The notes under the pieces are model-generated. The model saw nothing but the letters and a program-made list of their open reading frames with translations. It searched no databases and was not told the DNA's origin. From Comamonadaceae bacterium (GTDB taxonomy: Bacteria; Pseudomonadota; Gammaproteobacteria; Burkholderiales; Burkholderiaceae_C): a stretch of DNA of 64,000 nucleotides. Each line of letters starts with the position of its first letter. The stretch's first letter is position 1. The translations under genes were made by a program, and so were the position numbers. This document shows, in pieces, positions 36,142 to 46,930 of this stretch. Location of the stretch: positions 1-64,000 of the forward strand of contig CANCER010000022.1 in NCBI GenBank assembly GCA_947375135.1. The letters run 5' to 3'.

Positions 36142-37422
36142 CTATTTGCGTAGCTCGCCCTCGCCCAGCACCACGTACTTCAGCGAGGTTAGGCCTTCAA
36201 TACCGACCGGCCCGCGGGCGTGGAACTTGTCGGTGCTGATGCCAATCTCTGCCCCCAGCCCGTACTCAAAGCCATCGGCAAAGCGGGTGCTGGCGTTGAC
36301 CATCACGCTGGCCGAGTCCACCTCGCGCAAAAAGCGCTGGGCGTGCATGTGGTCGCGCGTCAGGATGGCGTCGGTGTGGTGGCTGGAATAGCGGTTGATG
36401 TGCGCAATCGCCTCGTCCAGTCCGGACACCACCTTGACGCTGATGATGGGCGCCAGGTATTCCTCAAACCAGTCCTGCTCGGTGGCATCCGCCAGCTGCG
36501 CGCCGGGCACGGCCTGCAGAATCGCACGGCCCTCGGGGCAGACGCGCATCTCCACGCCCTTGTCGGCATACACCTTGCCGATCAGCGGCAGGAATGCGGC
36601 CGCCACGCCGCGCGCCACCAGCAGGCCTTCGGCAGCATTGCAAGGGCTGTACTTGTTGGTCTTGGCGTTGTCGGCCACGCGTACCGCCATGGGGATGTCG
36701 CAGGGGTCGTCCACATAGACATGGCAGTTGCCGTCCAGGTGCTTGATGACGGGCACCTTGGCGTCGCGGCTGATGCGCTCAATCAAACCCTTGCCGCCAC
36801 GCGGGATGATCACGTCCACATACTGCGGCATGGTGATGAGCTCGCCCACCACCGCGCGGTCGGTGGTCTGCACCAGTTGCACGGCATCGGCCGGCAGCCC
36901 GCTCTCCACCAGCGCTTGCTGCACCAGCTTGGCCAGCGCCTTGTTGGAGTCAATCGCCTCGGAGCCGCCACGCAGAATGCAGGCGTTGCCGCTCTTGATG
37001 GACAGGCTGGCGGCCTCAATGGTCACATTCGGGCGGCTCTCGAAAATCATGCCGAACACGCCAATCGGTACGCGCATCTGGCCCACGCGGATGCCACTGG
37101 GTTGCTGCTTCATGCCGATGATCTCGCCAATCACATCGGCCATGGCTGCCAGCTGCTCGCAGCCCTCGGCACAGGTTTCCAGCACCTTCGGCGTCAGCTT
37201 GAGCCGGTCCACCATGGGGGCGGCCAGACCGGCGGCCACGGCGCGATCCAGGTCTTTGGCATTGTCGATCTGCAGGGCCTGGGTGTTCTCGCGCAGCAGT
37301 ACTGCCAAGCGGCGCAAGGCCTTGTTCTTGACGGCCGTGGGGGCGGCGGCCATGACGGCCGAGGCGACCTTGGCTTGCAGGCCCAGGGTTTGGGTGTAGT
37401 CGGAAATGTTGAGCGCGTTCAT
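36142..37422 (-). CDS. proA: Gamma-glutamyl phosphate reductase
   Basis: ProA reduces gamma-glutamyl phosphate to glutamate semialdehyde in proline synthesis. The 426-residue protein has the conserved [20 protein letters not shown], the cofactor region [17 protein letters not shown], the catalytic cysteine in [14 protein letters not shown] and [20 protein letters not shown] near the C-terminus. The ATG at 37422 fits family starts. A longer open frame upstream is not coding. No proB is in the window. Confidence 0.96.
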   Translation of the reverse strand: MNALNISDYTQTLGLQAKVASAVMAAAPTAVKNKALRRLAVLLRENTQALQIDNAKDLDRAVAAGLAAPMVDRLKLTPKVLETCAEGCEQLAAMADVIGEIIGMKQQPSGIRVGQMRVPIGVFGMIFESRPNVTIEAASLSIKSGNACILRGGSEAIDSNKALAKLVQQALVESGLPADAVQLVQTTDRAVVGELITMPQYVDVIIPRGGKGLIERISRDAKVPVIKHLDGNCHVYVDDPCDIPMAVRVADNAKTNKYSPCNAAEGLLVARGVAAAFLPLIGKVYADKGVEMRVCPEGRAILQAVPGAQLADATEQDWFEEYLAPIISVKVVSGLDEAIAHINRYSSHHTDAILTRDHMHAQRFLREVDSASVMVNASTRFADGFEYGLGAEIGISTDKFHARGPVGIEGLTSLKYVVLGEGELRK

Positions 37423-37560
37423 ACGGTGATTTTGGCAGATGCGCGTGTCAGCGGATGCGCGCCGCCGTTCGTTCTTGGGTGAAACCACACAAGAATCCGC
37501 TTCACAGCGGACAAATCGGGCCGGTGCCCAGCCGTGCCCAAGCCCCTGAGGAACACCGCA

Positions 37561-38013
37561 ATGCCAACCTTCAAACACTTTCGGCAAGCCCTTGCCAGTG
37601 CCTGCCTGCTTGCCCTGCTGGTGGGCACAGCCCGTGCCGACACCAGCCGGCAGGAATTCAACGCAGCGCTGCAGCAATGGAAATCGGCCGGCATCCACGA
37701 CTACAGCTTCACGTTTTACCAAAGCTGCTTTTGCATTGGCCGCCAGCCGATCCGCATCACGGTCAAGGGCGACAGGGTGAAGAGCGCGACCAATGTGCGC
37801 GGCGGCGCGGCCGTCAAACCCGAAGAGGTGGGCCGGTCGCTGACCCTGAACGAAATATTTCAACAGATTGCAGATGGCTATGCCAAACCAGCCGACCACA
37901 TCCGGCTGACCCTTAACAAGGACTACGGCTACCCCGAGAGCGTCTACATTGATTACTACGAGAACATGGCCGACGAAGAGTTGCACTACTCGATAAGCGA
38001 CTTCACGCACTGA
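37561..38013 (+). CDS. DUF6174-like secreted protein, copy 1
   Basis: This 150-residue protein has a signal peptide ([20 protein letters not shown]). The mature part has the DUF6174 pattern: [20 protein letters not shown], a central [11 protein letters not shown] strand turn, then [17 protein letters not shown] and [16 protein letters not shown]. The [11 protein letters not shown] element, with two closely spaced cysteines, is the hallmark. The ATG at 37561 is preferred over one at 37534 because it sits right before the signal. A second, diverged copy follows 20 bases downstream. The function is unknown. Confidence 0.82.
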   Translation: MPTFKHFRQALASACLLALLVGTARADTSRQEFNAALQQWKSAGIHDYSFTFYQSCFCIGRQPIRITVKGDRVKSATNVRGGAAVKPEEVGRSLTLNEIFQQIADGYAKPADHIRLTLNKDYGYPESVYIDYYENMADEELHYSISDFTH

Positions 38014-38033
38014 GCCGGGAGCGTTGGCCCGTC

Positions 38034-38537
38034 ATGAAGCTACCCAACCAAATGGCCCTGACCCTGCATGCCCTGGATGTTGCAATGCACGTCGGCCTGC
38101 GGGCGTTGCTGCTCGTATTGCCGGCCCTGCTACTCCTGGCTGCGGGTGTCGCCCAGGCTCCGGGCAGCAAGACCGGCGAATTCGTCCGGGCCAAACAGCG
38201 CTGGACCGATGCCGGCATCCGCGACTACCAGTTCACCATCAGCCGGTCTTGTGAGTGTCTGGACGAAGAGGCCATGCGTGTGGTGGTGAAAAACGGCGCG
38301 GTCTTTAGCGCCCGCTACACCCCCAGTGGCACACCGGTGGGTGCCGAGCGGCTGCAAACCGTACCCAGCATCGATGCACTCTTTGACAACATGATCACCG
38401 ACGTAGCCCAACCCAACGGTAGGGCTACGTGGACGCCAAACAAGGACTACCCCTTCCCCGAAAGAGCCCACATGGACCCTGACGCTTCGGCTGCCGACTC
38501 TGACGTGTCGTATTGGCTTCGGGATTTTTCCCACTGA
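38034..38537 (+). CDS. DUF6174-like protein, copy 2
   Basis: This 167-residue paralogue of the preceding gene has an N-terminal hydrophobic segment (LRALLLVLPALLLLAAGVAQ) that may be a signal or anchor. The domain then repeats: WTDAGIRDYQFTISRSCECL, VVVKNGAVFSARY, LQTVPSIDALFDNMI. The end also matches (DSDVSYWLRDFSH against [13 protein letters not shown]). The two genes are therefore a tandem duplication that has diverged. The function is unknown. Confidence 0.8.
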   Translation: MKLPNQMALTLHALDVAMHVGLRALLLVLPALLLLAAGVAQAPGSKTGEFVRAKQRWTDAGIRDYQFTISRSCECLDEEAMRVVVKNGAVFSARYTPSGTPVGAERLQTVPSIDALFDNMITDVAQPNGRATWTPNKDYPFPERAHMDPDASAADSDVSYWLRDFSH

Positions 38538-38586
38538 ACGGACCCGCCTCGCTACCATGGCAACTTCACGCACCTAAGCACGCAGC

Positions 38587-39291
38587 ATGATCCAGCTTTA
38601 CCAATTCGCCCCCGCCTTTGGCCTGCCCAACGCCAGCCCGTTTTGCATGAAGCTGGAAACCTATTTGCGCATGGCCGCCCTGCCCTTTGAGATTCCGCGC
38701 TTCAAGCTGCAGCAGTTGCAGGGCGCGCCCAAGGGCAAGATGCCCTACATCGTGGATGGCAGCCGCACCGTGTCGGACAGCAGCCTCATCATTGACTACC
38801 TGAAGTCCACCTATGGCGATCCGGTGGATGGCTGGATGAACACTGAGCAGCGCGCCATGGCGCTGGCCTGGCAGCGCCTGCTGGAAGAGCATTTGTATTG
38901 GGCGGCGATTCATACGCGCTGGATAGAAGCGCAAGGCTGGGCCCTGACCCGGCCGGCCTTTTTCGCAGGGCTGCCCGCGCCGCTGGCCTGGATCGTGCCG
39001 CCCCTGGCAAGGCGCGGTATGGCCAAGGCCTTGCACAGCCAGGGCATGGGCCGCCACAGCCGCGAGGAGATTCACGCCCTGGGCTGCCGCGACCTCACGG
39101 CGCTGGCGGATTTTCTGGGTGACAAGCCCTTTCTGATGGGCGGGCAGCCCTGCTCACTGGACGCCGTGGCCTATGGCTTTCTGGCCAATTTGCTGTGGGT
39201 GCCGCTGGAGTCCGCGCTCAAGTTGCATGCGCAAACATACCCGCAGCTGGAACGCTATTGCCAGCGCATGAAAAGCCGTTACTACGCCTGA
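38587..39291 (+). CDS. Glutathione S-transferase family protein (metaxin/Faxc-like)
   Basis: This 234-residue protein has an N-terminal thioredoxin-like GST domain (FAPAFGLPNASPFCMKLETY, residues 7-26), with GKMPYIVDGSRTVSDSSLII including the cis-proline. An all-helical C-terminal domain follows. The FGLPNASPFCMKLE pattern resembles the Faxc/metaxin branch rather than classical detoxifying GSTs. It lies 49 bases after the DUF6174 pair and is convergent with holA. The substrate is unknown. Confidence 0.88.
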   Translation: MIQLYQFAPAFGLPNASPFCMKLETYLRMAALPFEIPRFKLQQLQGAPKGKMPYIVDGSRTVSDSSLIIDYLKSTYGDPVDGWMNTEQRAMALAWQRLLEEHLYWAAIHTRWIEAQGWALTRPAFFAGLPAPLAWIVPPLARRGMAKALHSQGMGRHSREEIHALGCRDLTALADFLGDKPFLMGGQPCSLDAVAYGFLANLLWVPLESALKLHAQTYPQLERYCQRMKSRYYA

Positions 39292-39356
39292 CATTGGGGA
39301 GAAAAATAAGCAATGCTGCCGTGCGCTGTGCAACCGGCGTGCTTGGCCTGCAAGCG

Positions 39357-40457
39357 CTACCTGCGTTGCTGCGCACTGCGCCCTGCGGGCGCAGCAGGCT
39401 GGGCCGCACACAGGCCGCACAGTTGTAGCGCCAGCCGGTGCAGCGCCTGCCAGCCACTGGCCGGCCAGTCCGGCTGTTTCAGGCCTTTGACAATGCCGTC
39501 CACCAGATGCGCCGACTGCAGCAGCTCGGCCAACGCCGCACTGGAGAGGCGCGGCAGCACGCGTTCAAACAGGCGCTCCTTGTTGCCCCAGATGCGGTTT
39601 TCGCGCAGGGCCATGGGCAGCGGGCGGCCCTGGGCCATGGCATCTTTGACGCGCTTCAAGGCGCGGATGTCTTCGGCCAGTGTGTAGTGCACCAGCACCT
39701 CGGCTTCGCCCTCGGCCTGCAGGCCGTCGAGCATGCGCTGCACGCGCTCAGGCTGCCCGGCCAGCACGGACTCGGACAGTTTGAACACGTCATAACGCGC
39801 CACATTCAGCACCGCGCTCTCGATTTGTGCAAATGTGAGTACACCCCCCTGCTCGGAGGGAAACAGCAGCACCAGTTTCTGGATTTCCTGGTGCGCGGCC
39901 AGCAAATTGCCCTCCACCCGGTCGGCAAAGAATTGCAGGCTGCGCTGCCCGGGCTCGCCCGGCTCCACCTTCAGGCCCAGGGCGCCCAGGCGCTGGGCAA
40001 TCCATTGCGGTAGCGCATTGCGCTCCACCGGTTGCACCTCCAGGGTGATGCCAAAGCTCTCCAGCGCGGCGAACCAGGCGCCGGTTTTGGTGGCCTTGTC
40101 CAGGCGCGGCAGCAGCACGATGGTCAGCACCTCGTCATTGCCCTGCGCGGCTTGCGCCAGCTGCTGCAGGGCCACGCTGCCGTCCTTGCCGGGCTTGCCG
40201 CTGGGAATGCGGATTTCGATGATCTGCTTGTCGGCAAACAGGCTCATGGAGCCGCCCGCTGCCAGCACCGCACTCCAGTCAAAGTGCGCGCCCGACACGG
40301 TGTGGGAGGAGCGCTCGCTAAAGCCTTGGGTGCGCGCACAGGCACGGATGGCGTCCAGTGCTTCCTGTTGCAAGAGCGGCTCGTCCCCGTGCAGGGTGTA
40401 CAGGCTTTTGAGCCCGCGTTGCAAATGGTTGGTGATTTGGCCGGCGGAGATTTGCAT
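39357..40457 (-). CDS. holA: DNA polymerase III subunit delta
   Basis: HolA is the delta subunit of the clamp loader, which opens the beta sliding clamp. The 366-residue protein starts with the delta signature LKSLYTLHGDEPLLQQEALD. The clamp-contacting segment SMSLFADKQIIEIRIPSGKP (the SLF type) is visible, as are VEGNLLAAHQEIQKLVLLFP and a C-terminal helical bundle. It follows lptE by 8 bases, in the leuS-lptE-holA order typical of proteobacteria. Confidence 0.95.
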   Translation of the reverse strand: MQISAGQITNHLQRGLKSLYTLHGDEPLLQQEALDAIRACARTQGFSERSSHTVSGAHFDWSAVLAAGGSMSLFADKQIIEIRIPSGKPGKDGSVALQQLAQAAQGNDEVLTIVLLPRLDKATKTGAWFAALESFGITLEVQPVERNALPQWIAQRLGALGLKVEPGEPGQRSLQFFADRVEGNLLAAHQEIQKLVLLFPSEQGGVLTFAQIESAVLNVARYDVFKLSESVLAGQPERVQRMLDGLQAEGEAEVLVHYTLAEDIRALKRVKDAMAQGRPLPMALRENRIWGNKERLFERVLPRLSSAALAELLQSAHLVDGIVKGLKQPDWPASGWQALHRLALQLCGLCAAQPAAPAGRSAQQRR

Positions 40458-40465
40458 GGCTCGCG

Positions 40466-41002
40466 CTACTCGGGTGCGGCTTCGGGCGCAGGCCGCGGAG
40501 CTGTGGTTGCCGGTTTAAAGGCTGCCAGACGGCGCAGCAACTGTTGCACGATATCGGCCTGCATGTCGCGGTACAGCAGCACCTCTTCGGCCTCCTTGGC
40601 CAGCACGGCGGACTCGTTGAAGCTGATGCTGCGGTGCTGCTCGATCACGGACGGGGCAATCAGCTCATCCCCCTTGGGGCTGCGCAGGCGGAAGTTGATG
40701 CGCATGCGCAACTCGTACTCGCGCACCTGACCGGAGGCATTCACGCCGACCACCAGCTTCTCGCGGGCCTCCTGCAAGATGTCCAGAATGACTTCCGGCA
40801 ATTCGCCACCCGCCGCTGCCGCCACAGGACGCACCCTGTCGCCCAAATAGCGCGCCATGTCCCCGGCCACACCACCGGCTTTTTCCGGCGTGATGGCGAT
40901 GGTGGCAAACGGCAGTGGCTGGCTGGTGCGCAGCTTGAAGCCGCAACCCGCGACCACCGTGGATGCCAACAGGGCCAGCGCAAGGCGTCGCGGCAGCTTC
41001 AT
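40466..41002 (-). CDS. lptE: LPS-assembly lipoprotein LptE
   Basis: LptE plugs the LptD barrel that inserts lipopolysaccharide into the outer membrane. The 178-residue precursor has a lipoprotein signal (LALALLASTVVAGCGFKL) with a VAGC lipobox. The family GFKLR start and a mixed beta-alpha body follow. A proline/alanine-rich tail ends the protein. It is 3 bases after leuS and 8 before holA, the standard order for this gene. Confidence 0.93.
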   Translation of the reverse strand: MKLPRRLALALLASTVVAGCGFKLRTSQPLPFATIAITPEKAGGVAGDMARYLGDRVRPVAAAAGGELPEVILDILQEAREKLVVGVNASGQVREYELRMRINFRLRSPKGDELIAPSVIEQHRSISFNESAVLAKEAEEVLLYRDMQADIVQQLLRRLAAFKPATTAPRPAPEAAPE

Positions 41003-41005
41003 GGC

Positions 41006-43762
41006 TTACACCACCACGTTGACCAATCGGCCCGGCACCACCACCACTTTTTTCGGCTTGGCACCGGCTGCATGGCTGATGAACACCGGACTGGCTAAGG
41101 CAGCCGCTTCCATCGTGGCCTTGTCGGCGCCGGCCGCAACGACGATGGAGCCGCGCAACTTGCCATTGATCTGCAGCACCAGCTCAATCTCGTCCTGCAC
41201 CAATGCGCCGGCATCCACCTGCGGCCAGGGCGCATCGAGCAGATCGCCCAGGTGTGCGGCGTAACCCAGTTCGGCCCACAGGGTGTGGGCCAGATGCGGC
41301 GTGGCCGGGTACAGGCAACGCAGCAGAATGCCAAAGCCTTCGATCAGCGCGACCTGGGCACCGGCCGAATCCACCGCTTTGAAGTCATCCAGGGCGTTGA
41401 TCATCTTCATGGCGCCGGACACCACGGTGTTGTATTGCATGCGCTGGTAGTCGTAGTCCACCTGCTTGAGCACGGTATGCATTTCCAGGCGCAAGGCCTT
41501 GGCCTCTTTGCCAAACGCCACGGCCTGCAGACTGTCGGCATGCGCCACCGCAGCCTGCGCCTGGGCGTGGTCCATGGCTGAGAGCTTGACGCCAAAGTTC
41601 CAGACGCGGCGCAAGAAGCGGTAGCTGCCTTCCACGCCTGCATCGTTCCACTCCAGGGTGGCCTCGGGCGGGGCGGTGAACATGGTGTACAGACGTGCCG
41701 TGTCGGCACCGTATTTCTCGATCAGGTCCTGCGGATCGACGCCGTTGTTCTTGGACTTGGACATGGTGCCCACGCCCTCATAGTCAATCGCAGTGCCTGC
41801 GGGCAGATCGCCCACCGCCTTGATGAGCCGCGCACCGGTGACTTTGCCGGTCTCGTCCAGCACATGCTCCACATCGGCCGGCCAGAAGTACTCCTTGCCG
41901 CCCTTGTCGCCCTTGCGGGAATAGATGTGGTTGAGCACCATGCCCTGTGTCAGCAGCTTGGTGAAGGGCTCGTCAATCTGCACCAGGCCCAGATCACGCA
42001 TGACCTTGGTCCAGAAGCGCGCGTACAGCAGGTGCAGGATGGCGTGCTCAATGCCGCCTATGTACTGGTCCATGCCGCTGCCGCCGGTGGCTTTGTGTTG
42101 ATCGCGCATCCAGTAAGCGGTGCCCTCGCCGACCATGCTGTCGGTGCTACGCGGGTCACAATAACGCATGTAGTACCAGGAACTGTCCACAAACGTGTCC
42201 ATGGTGTCGGTCTCACGGCGCGCGGGCTTGCCGCAGACCGGACAGACCACACCGGCGTGAAAGCCTTCGTGCTTGTGCAGCGGGTTGCCGGAGCCATCGG
42301 GCACACAGTCCTGCGGCAGCACCACGGGCAGGTCTTTTTCCGGCACGGGCACAGCGCCATGCTCTTCGCAATGGATGATGGGAATCGGTGTGCCCCAGTA
42401 GCGCTGGCGGCTCACACCCCAGTCGCGCAGGCGCCAGGTGGTTTTCTTCTCGCCCAGGCCATGGGCCTGCAGGGCATGGGCCACCGCGTCCACTGCATCC
42501 TTGCAGGAGAGGCCGCTGTACACGTCGGAGTTGACGGTGATGCCGCGCTGCTTGTCGCCATACCATTCCTGCCAGTGGTCGTGGTCGTAAGTCAGGCCGT
42601 CGATGTGCACCACGTCGTGTATCGGGATGCCGTATTTCTTGGCGAAGGCAAAGTCACGCTCGTCATGCGCGGGCACGCCCATGACGGCACCGTCGCCATA
42701 GCCCATGAGCACGTAGTTGCCGACCCAGACGTCCACCAGGCGGTGCGACAGAGGGTGCATCACCTGCAGGCCGGTGGGCATGCCCAACTTTTCCTTGACG
42801 GCCAGTTCGGCCTCGGTGGTGCCGCCAGCCTTGCACTCTTCAATGAAGGTGGCCAGCTTGGGGTTGGTCAGTGCGGCGTGCGCGGCCAGCGGATGCTCCG
42901 GTGCCACGGCGCAAAAGGTCACGCCCATGATGGTGTCAGCGCGGGTGGTGAACACATACATGCGGCCATCGCCGATCGGTGTGCCATCGGCGCCGGGGAT
43001 GGTGTGGGTGAAAGCAAAACGCACGCCTTCGCTTTTGCCAATCCAGTTTTCCTGCATCAGGCGCACACGGTCGGGCCAGCCGTTGAGCGTGGCCTTGTCG
43101 TTGCCCATCTGCACATGGTCCAGCAGCTCTTGCGCGTAGTCGGTAATCTTCAGGTAGTAGCCGGGGATCTCGCGCTTCTCGACCATGGCACCGGTGCGCC
43201 AGCCCTTGCCGTCAATGACCTGCTCGTTGGCCAGCACGGTCATGTCCACCGGATCCCAGTTGACGATCTGGGTCTTGCGGTAGGCAATGCCTTTTTCCAG
43301 CATCTTCAAAAACAGCCACTGGTTCCACTTGTAATACGTGGGGTCGCAGGTGGCGACCTCGCGGCTCCAGTCCACCGCCAGGCCCATGGCCTGCATCTGC
43401 TTCTTCATGTAGGCGATGTTCTCGTACGTCCACTGCGCCGGCGGCACCTTGTTCTTGAGCGCGGCATTTTCTGCCGGCAGGCCGAAGGCGTCCCAGCCCA
43501 TGGGCATGAGCACGTTGTGCCCGTTCATGCGCAGGTAGCGCGCCAGCATGTCGTTGATGGTGTAGTTGCGCACATGGCCCATGTGCAGCTTGCCGCTGGG
43601 GTACGGCAGCATGGAGCAGGCGTAAAACTTCTTGCGCGGCTGGCCCGAGGCGTCGAGCGCGTTTTCAACGACCTGGTAGGCATTGCGGCCATCCCACAAT
43701 GGCTGGGCCCAGTGGGTTTGGGCGGCTTTTTCAACGTCGAGGTGCTGGTATTTATCGTGCAT
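41006..43762 (-). CDS. leuS: Leucyl-tRNA synthetase
   Basis: LeuRS charges tRNA-Leu and edits misactivated amino acids. The 918-residue class I synthetase has the HIGH-type motif [10 protein letters not shown], the editing-domain region [12 protein letters not shown], two zinc-like CxxC elements ([11 protein letters not shown] nearby) and the MSKS loop [12 protein letters not shown]. The ATG at 43762 matches LeuRS starts ([18 protein letters not shown]). An upstream ATG belongs to the repeat region. Confidence 0.97.
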   Translation of the reverse strand: MHDKYQHLDVEKAAQTHWAQPLWDGRNAYQVVENALDASGQPRKKFYACSMLPYPSGKLHMGHVRNYTINDMLARYLRMNGHNVLMPMGWDAFGLPAENAALKNKVPPAQWTYENIAYMKKQMQAMGLAVDWSREVATCDPTYYKWNQWLFLKMLEKGIAYRKTQIVNWDPVDMTVLANEQVIDGKGWRTGAMVEKREIPGYYLKITDYAQELLDHVQMGNDKATLNGWPDRVRLMQENWIGKSEGVRFAFTHTIPGADGTPIGDGRMYVFTTRADTIMGVTFCAVAPEHPLAAHAALTNPKLATFIEECKAGGTTEAELAVKEKLGMPTGLQVMHPLSHRLVDVWVGNYVLMGYGDGAVMGVPAHDERDFAFAKKYGIPIHDVVHIDGLTYDHDHWQEWYGDKQRGITVNSDVYSGLSCKDAVDAVAHALQAHGLGEKKTTWRLRDWGVSRQRYWGTPIPIIHCEEHGAVPVPEKDLPVVLPQDCVPDGSGNPLHKHEGFHAGVVCPVCGKPARRETDTMDTFVDSSWYYMRYCDPRSTDSMVGEGTAYWMRDQHKATGGSGMDQYIGGIEHAILHLLYARFWTKVMRDLGLVQIDEPFTKLLTQGMVLNHIYSRKGDKGGKEYFWPADVEHVLDETGKVTGARLIKAVGDLPAGTAIDYEGVGTMSKSKNNGVDPQDLIEKYGADTARLYTMFTAPPEATLEWNDAGVEGSYRFLRRVWNFGVKLSAMDHAQAQAAVAHADSLQAVAFGKEAKALRLEMHTVLKQVDYDYQRMQYNTVVSGAMKMINALDDFKAVDSAGAQVALIEGFGILLRCLYPATPHLAHTLWAELGYAAHLGDLLDAPWPQVDAGALVQDEIELVLQINGKLRGSIVVAAGADKATMEAAALASPVFISHAAGAKPKKVVVVPGRLVNVVV

Positions 43763-43825
43763 GGAGTGTGTTGCGGCAAAAGGGCCGCCAGAGAAGGAGC
43801 TTGCAGTGATTTTAGGCGCTGAAAG

Positions 43826-43905
43826 AATGTCGCCCCCACGTTCGCTCGCTTCGCGCAGCTCACTGGCTCCCGAGAGGGCTTGTTTTCCCTGGCGGGGCTG
43901 ACCGC
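43826..43905 (+). repeat. Dispersed GC-rich intergenic repeat, copy 2
   Basis: Between the leuS start and the exbD end lies TCGCCCCCACGTTCGCTCGC, then TTCGCGCAGCTCACTGGCTC, then CCGAGAGGGC and CCTGGCGG...CCGCCAGG, a second palindrome. The arrangement is shared with copies at 1618-1672 and 57768-57845. The whole 183-base gap has no gene. Confidence 0.5.
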
Positions 43906-43945
43906 CAGGCACCCGAACGGGTGAATGTCGCGTCGCGAACCGCGG

Positions 43946-44374
43946 TCAGGGCTTGGTAGCTTGCGGCGCGTCGGCCACAAAACCGATGCGGCTCAGGCCG
44001 GCTTTTTGGGCCACACCCATGACCTCCACCACGCGGCCGTAGGGCACGGTGGTGTCGGCGCGCAGCCGCACTTCGGCATCGGCATTGGCTTTGGCGGTCT
44101 TTTCCAGCACGGCGACCAGGCCTTCGGCCGTCTGAGCCGCATCGTCCAGATAGACGGTGCCGGCGCGGTCGATAGTCAGTTCGACAAACTTGGGGGCGTT
44201 GGAGGCGGAGGTACCGGCAGCCTTGGGCAAATCCACCCGCACCGAGCTGACCAGCAAGGGTGCAGTAATGATGAAGATCACCAGCAGCACCAGCATCACG
44301 TCGATCAGCGGCGTCATGTTGATGTCGCTCATGGGCTTGGCGCCCTGCGACCGTTCAAGTCGCCCGAAGCTCAT
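43946..44374 (-). CDS. exbD: ExbD/TolR family protein
   Basis: This 142-residue inner-membrane protein has one transmembrane helix, INMTPLIDVMLVLLVIFIIT, carrying the essential membrane aspartate (LIDV). A periplasmic domain ends RIGFVAD. It is the partner of the adjacent ExbB/TolQ protein, whose gene overlaps by 4 bases (44371-44374). The pair energises TonB or Tol-Pal, and sequence alone does not separate the two. This intact pair may make the ruined copy at 13.7 kb dispensable. Confidence 0.92.
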   Translation of the reverse strand: MSFGRLERSQGAKPMSDINMTPLIDVMLVLLVIFIITAPLLVSSVRVDLPKAAGTSASNAPKFVELTIDRAGTVYLDDAAQTAEGLVAVLEKTAKANADAEVRLRADTTVPYGRVVEVMGVAQKAGLSRIGFVADAPQATKP

Positions 44375-45015
44375 GGCTTGTGGGTCAGCAGCAGTTCGCG
44401 CAGATCGCGGGCAAAGCCTTCGAGGTCGGCTTCGATGCGGCCGATGAAGCGGCCCAGGATGTTGTAGCCCAGCACGGCGGGAATGGCCACGGCCAGTCCG
44501 GCGGCGGTCATGATGAGCGACTCGCCCACCGGGCCGGAGATTTTTTCGATACTGACCTGGCCGGCACCGGCAATCCCCAGCAACGCGTGGTAAATGCCCC
44601 AGACGGTACCCAGCAGGCCGACGAAGGGGGCCGTGGAGCCGACCGTCGCCAGCAGCACCTGGCCGGCCTGCAGCTTGTGCAGGACCGCGTGCAAGGCATC
44701 GCGCAGGACGCGGGTGAGTTGCTGGGAGCGGTCGCCCGCAGCGGCCAGATTGCCAACCGGCACAACCCGGCTGGCTTCAACCAGGGGCAGCAACAGTTGC
44801 TCACGGTCCATGGCGCGCACCACGGTCAGGCCGTCGTCAAAGGAGGCGGCCTGCCAGAAAGCCAGGGTGCTGCGTCTGACATCCCGCATGGCGCGCTGCA
44901 GCAGCCAAGCCTTCCACAGCAGCACCACCCAGCTGCCAACCGACATGACCAGCAGCAGAACCGCTACCACCGTACTGACGGTGTCGCGGTGCGCTAGCAG
45001 GTCCAGGGCGTTCAC
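44371..45015 (-). CDS. exbB: ExbB/TolQ family proton channel protein
   Basis: This 214-residue protein has three membrane segments. The core [20 protein letters not shown] and the following [20 protein letters not shown] are diagnostic of MotA/TolQ/ExbB. It lacks the N-terminal signal and linker of the copy at 13.9-14.8 kb and is the short TolQ/ExbB type. It overlaps both dapB (45012-45015) and exbD (44371-44374) by 4 bases, so the three are translationally coupled. Confidence 0.93.
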   Translation of the reverse strand: MNALDLLAHRDTVSTVVAVLLLVMSVGSWVVLLWKAWLLQRAMRDVRRSTLAFWQAASFDDGLTVVRAMDREQLLLPLVEASRVVPVGNLAAAGDRSQQLTRVLRDALHAVLHKLQAGQVLLATVGSTAPFVGLLGTVWGIYHALLGIAGAGQVSIEKISGPVGESLIMTAAGLAVAIPAVLGYNILGRFIGRIEADLEGFARDLRELLLTHKP

Positions 45016-45815
45016 TTCAGCCCCAGCACATCAAACATGTCGAACAGACCCGACTTCTGCCCGGCCAGAAAACGCACCGCGCGCAGGCTGCCCTGGGCAT
45101 AGGTGGCGCGGCTGGAGGACTTGTGGCTGATTTCGATGCGTTCGCCCGTTCCGGCAAACAGCACGGTGTGGTCGCCCACAATGTCACCACCGCGGATGGT
45201 GGCGAAGCCGATGCTGGATGGATCGCGCTCGCCGGTCACGCCTTCGCGGGCGTAGACGGCGCAGTCTTTCAGGTCGCGCCCCAGGGCGTCGGCAATCACC
45301 TCGCCCATTTTGAGTGCCGTGCCGGAAGGTGCGTCCACCTTGTGGCGGTGGTGCGCTTCGATGATTTCGATGTCGTAGCCGGTAGACAGGGCTTTGGCCG
45401 CCATCTCCAACAGCTTGAGCGTCACATTCACGCCCACGCTCATATTGGGGGCCATCATGATGGCGATGTCCTTGGAAGCCTCGGCAATCAAGGCCTTTTG
45501 CGCTTCGCTAAAGCCGGTGGTGCCGATCACCAGCGCCACGCCGAGTTCACGGCAGACCTTGAGGTGTTCCAGGGTGCCTTCGGGCCGCGTGAAGTCAATC
45601 AGCACCTGGCTGTGGGCCAGGCCAGCGCGCAGGTCTGCAGTGATCAGCACGCCGGTGGGCTGGCCCGACGAGGCACCGGCATCCTGGCCTATGGCGGGGC
45701 TGGATGCGATGTCGAGTGCACCGCTCAGGCTGCAATCGTCTGCCGCGCGGATGGCGTCTATCAGCATCTGTCCCATGCGACCGGACGCGCCGGCCACTGC
45801 GATTTTGTGGGTCAT
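45012..45815 (-). CDS. dapB: 4-hydroxy-tetrahydrodipicolinate reductase
   Basis: DapB reduces hydroxy-tetrahydrodipicolinate in lysine and diaminopimelate synthesis. The 267-residue protein has the nucleotide loop [22 protein letters not shown], the DHDPR catalytic motif [20 protein letters not shown], and a C-terminal [20 protein letters not shown]. The length fits E. coli DapB (273). It follows bamE by 38 bases and overlaps exbB. Confidence 0.97.
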   Translation of the reverse strand: MTHKIAVAGASGRMGQMLIDAIRAADDCSLSGALDIASSPAIGQDAGASSGQPTGVLITADLRAGLAHSQVLIDFTRPEGTLEHLKVCRELGVALVIGTTGFSEAQKALIAEASKDIAIMMAPNMSVGVNVTLKLLEMAAKALSTGYDIEIIEAHHRHKVDAPSGTALKMGEVIADALGRDLKDCAVYAREGVTGERDPSSIGFATIRGGDIVGDHTVLFAGTGERIEISHKSSSRATYAQGSLRAVRFLAGQKSGLFDMFDVLGLK

Positions 45816-45853
45816 AGTCCCGTTCCTGTCAAAAAGCGAAAGACCGCGAGCGC

Positions 45854-46408
45854 TTATTTGGCTACAGGCTCAAGCGGTGGATAGTCGGAGGGCGCCTTGA
45901 TTGCGGCGGGCACCACTGGCGTTGGCTTGGCCGCGGGGGGGAACTTTTGCAGGCTTTCCTCCGACGCGGACATGGCGGGCAACTTCTCAATCTTCGGCAT
46001 GGATTTGAGGGTGGCGACAAATTCAGCCTCAGTAGGCAGGTCATCGGACTCGTAGCGATCCAGAATGTCGCCCTTGAAAAACACAGTGACATGGCGGGAC
46101 TGCGACTCTGCGCCCTGGCGCCTGAAGGAAAACACATAGTCCCAGCGGTCGGCGTGGAACACGCTGGCCAGCAGGGGCGTGCCCAGAATGTCCTTGACCA
46201 TGTTGCGCGGCATGCCGGCCTTCAGGGCTACTACCTGCTCACGCGTAATGACGTTGCCCTGCACCCGGTCAAAGCGGTAAGGGGACACCACGTCCATCCA
46301 GCTTTTGGACGACGGTGCGCTGGAGCACGCCGTCAAACTGCCGAACAGCAAAGCCAGTGGCAGCAGGGTCAAGCGCAAGCGAAATGGGTCAAACATGGAG
46401 TGGGGCAT
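45854..46408 (-). CDS. bamE: Outer membrane assembly factor BamE
   Basis: BamE is a lipoprotein of the BAM complex that folds outer-membrane proteins. The precursor carries a lipoprotein signal ([18 protein letters not shown], lipobox LTAC). The SmpA/OmlA fold follows ([40 protein letters not shown]). A long C-terminal extension beyond the core has Ala/Pro-rich sequence. The start may be the ATG at 46408 or 46396. It is divergent from fur, a common arrangement. Confidence 0.92.
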   Translation of the reverse strand: MPHSMFDPFRLRLTLLPLALLFGSLTACSSAPSSKSWMDVVSPYRFDRVQGNVITREQVVALKAGMPRNMVKDILGTPLLASVFHADRWDYVFSFRRQGAESQSRHVTVFFKGDILDRYESDDLPTEAEFVATLKSMPKIEKLPAMSASEESLQKFPPAAKPTPVVPAAIKAPSDYPPLEPVAK

Positions 46409-46482
46409 GGGCGATATGATCGGGCCATTGTAGCGGTTGCCCCAGGCCGGACACCTTTGCATGAGCGGCTTTAGCAGACACC

Positions 46483-46917
46483 ATGACCAACATCGACGAA
46501 CTCAAAAACACCGGCCTCAAGGCCACCTTGCCGCGCCTGAAAATTCTGGAAGTATTTCAGCGCGGCCAGAACCGCCACATGACGGCCGAAGACGTGTACC
46601 GTGTCCTGCTGGAAGAACGCTCGGACGTAGGCCTGGCCACGGTGTACCGGGTGCTCACCCAGTTTGAACAGGCCGGCATTCTCATTCGCAGCCATTTTGA
46701 GAGCGGCAAGTCGGTCTACGAACTCGACGAGGGGCAGCACCACGACCACCTGGTCTGCCTGGACTGCGGCAAAGTCGAGGAGTTTTATGACGCCGAGATA
46801 GAAAAGCGCCAGCATGCCGTGGCCAAGGCCAAAGGCTTCACCATCGCCGACCACGCTTTGAGCCTGTACGCCACCTGCAACCAGGAAAACTGCCCGAACA
46901 AAACGGCGCAAGCCTGA
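46483..46917 (+). CDS. fur: Ferric uptake regulator Fur
   Basis: Fur is an iron-responsive repressor. The 144-residue protein has the N-terminal winged-helix domain ([20 protein letters not shown], then [11 protein letters not shown] and [19 protein letters not shown]). The metal-binding dimerisation domain has [16 protein letters not shown] with its HxHxxCxxC pattern, and a late CNQENC pair. It is divergent from bamE with a 74-base gap, in which no convincing Fur box was recognised by eye. Confidence 0.97.
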   Translation: MTNIDELKNTGLKATLPRLKILEVFQRGQNRHMTAEDVYRVLLEERSDVGLATVYRVLTQFEQAGILIRSHFESGKSVYELDEGQHHDHLVCLDCGKVEEFYDAEIEKRQHAVAKAKGFTIADHALSLYATCNQENCPNKTAQA

Positions 46918-46930
46918 GGCACAACGGGGG

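Noticed and set aside
41720..41780. TMSKS in place of KMSKS in LeuRS as a defect
   Set aside because: The catalytic MSKSKNNG core is intact. As far as I recall the first-position change is common in betaproteobacterial LeuRS, so it is not treated as unusual.
46409..46482. Fur box in the bamE-fur gap
   Set aside because: No 19-base AT-rich inverted repeat resembling the known consensus was seen by eye.
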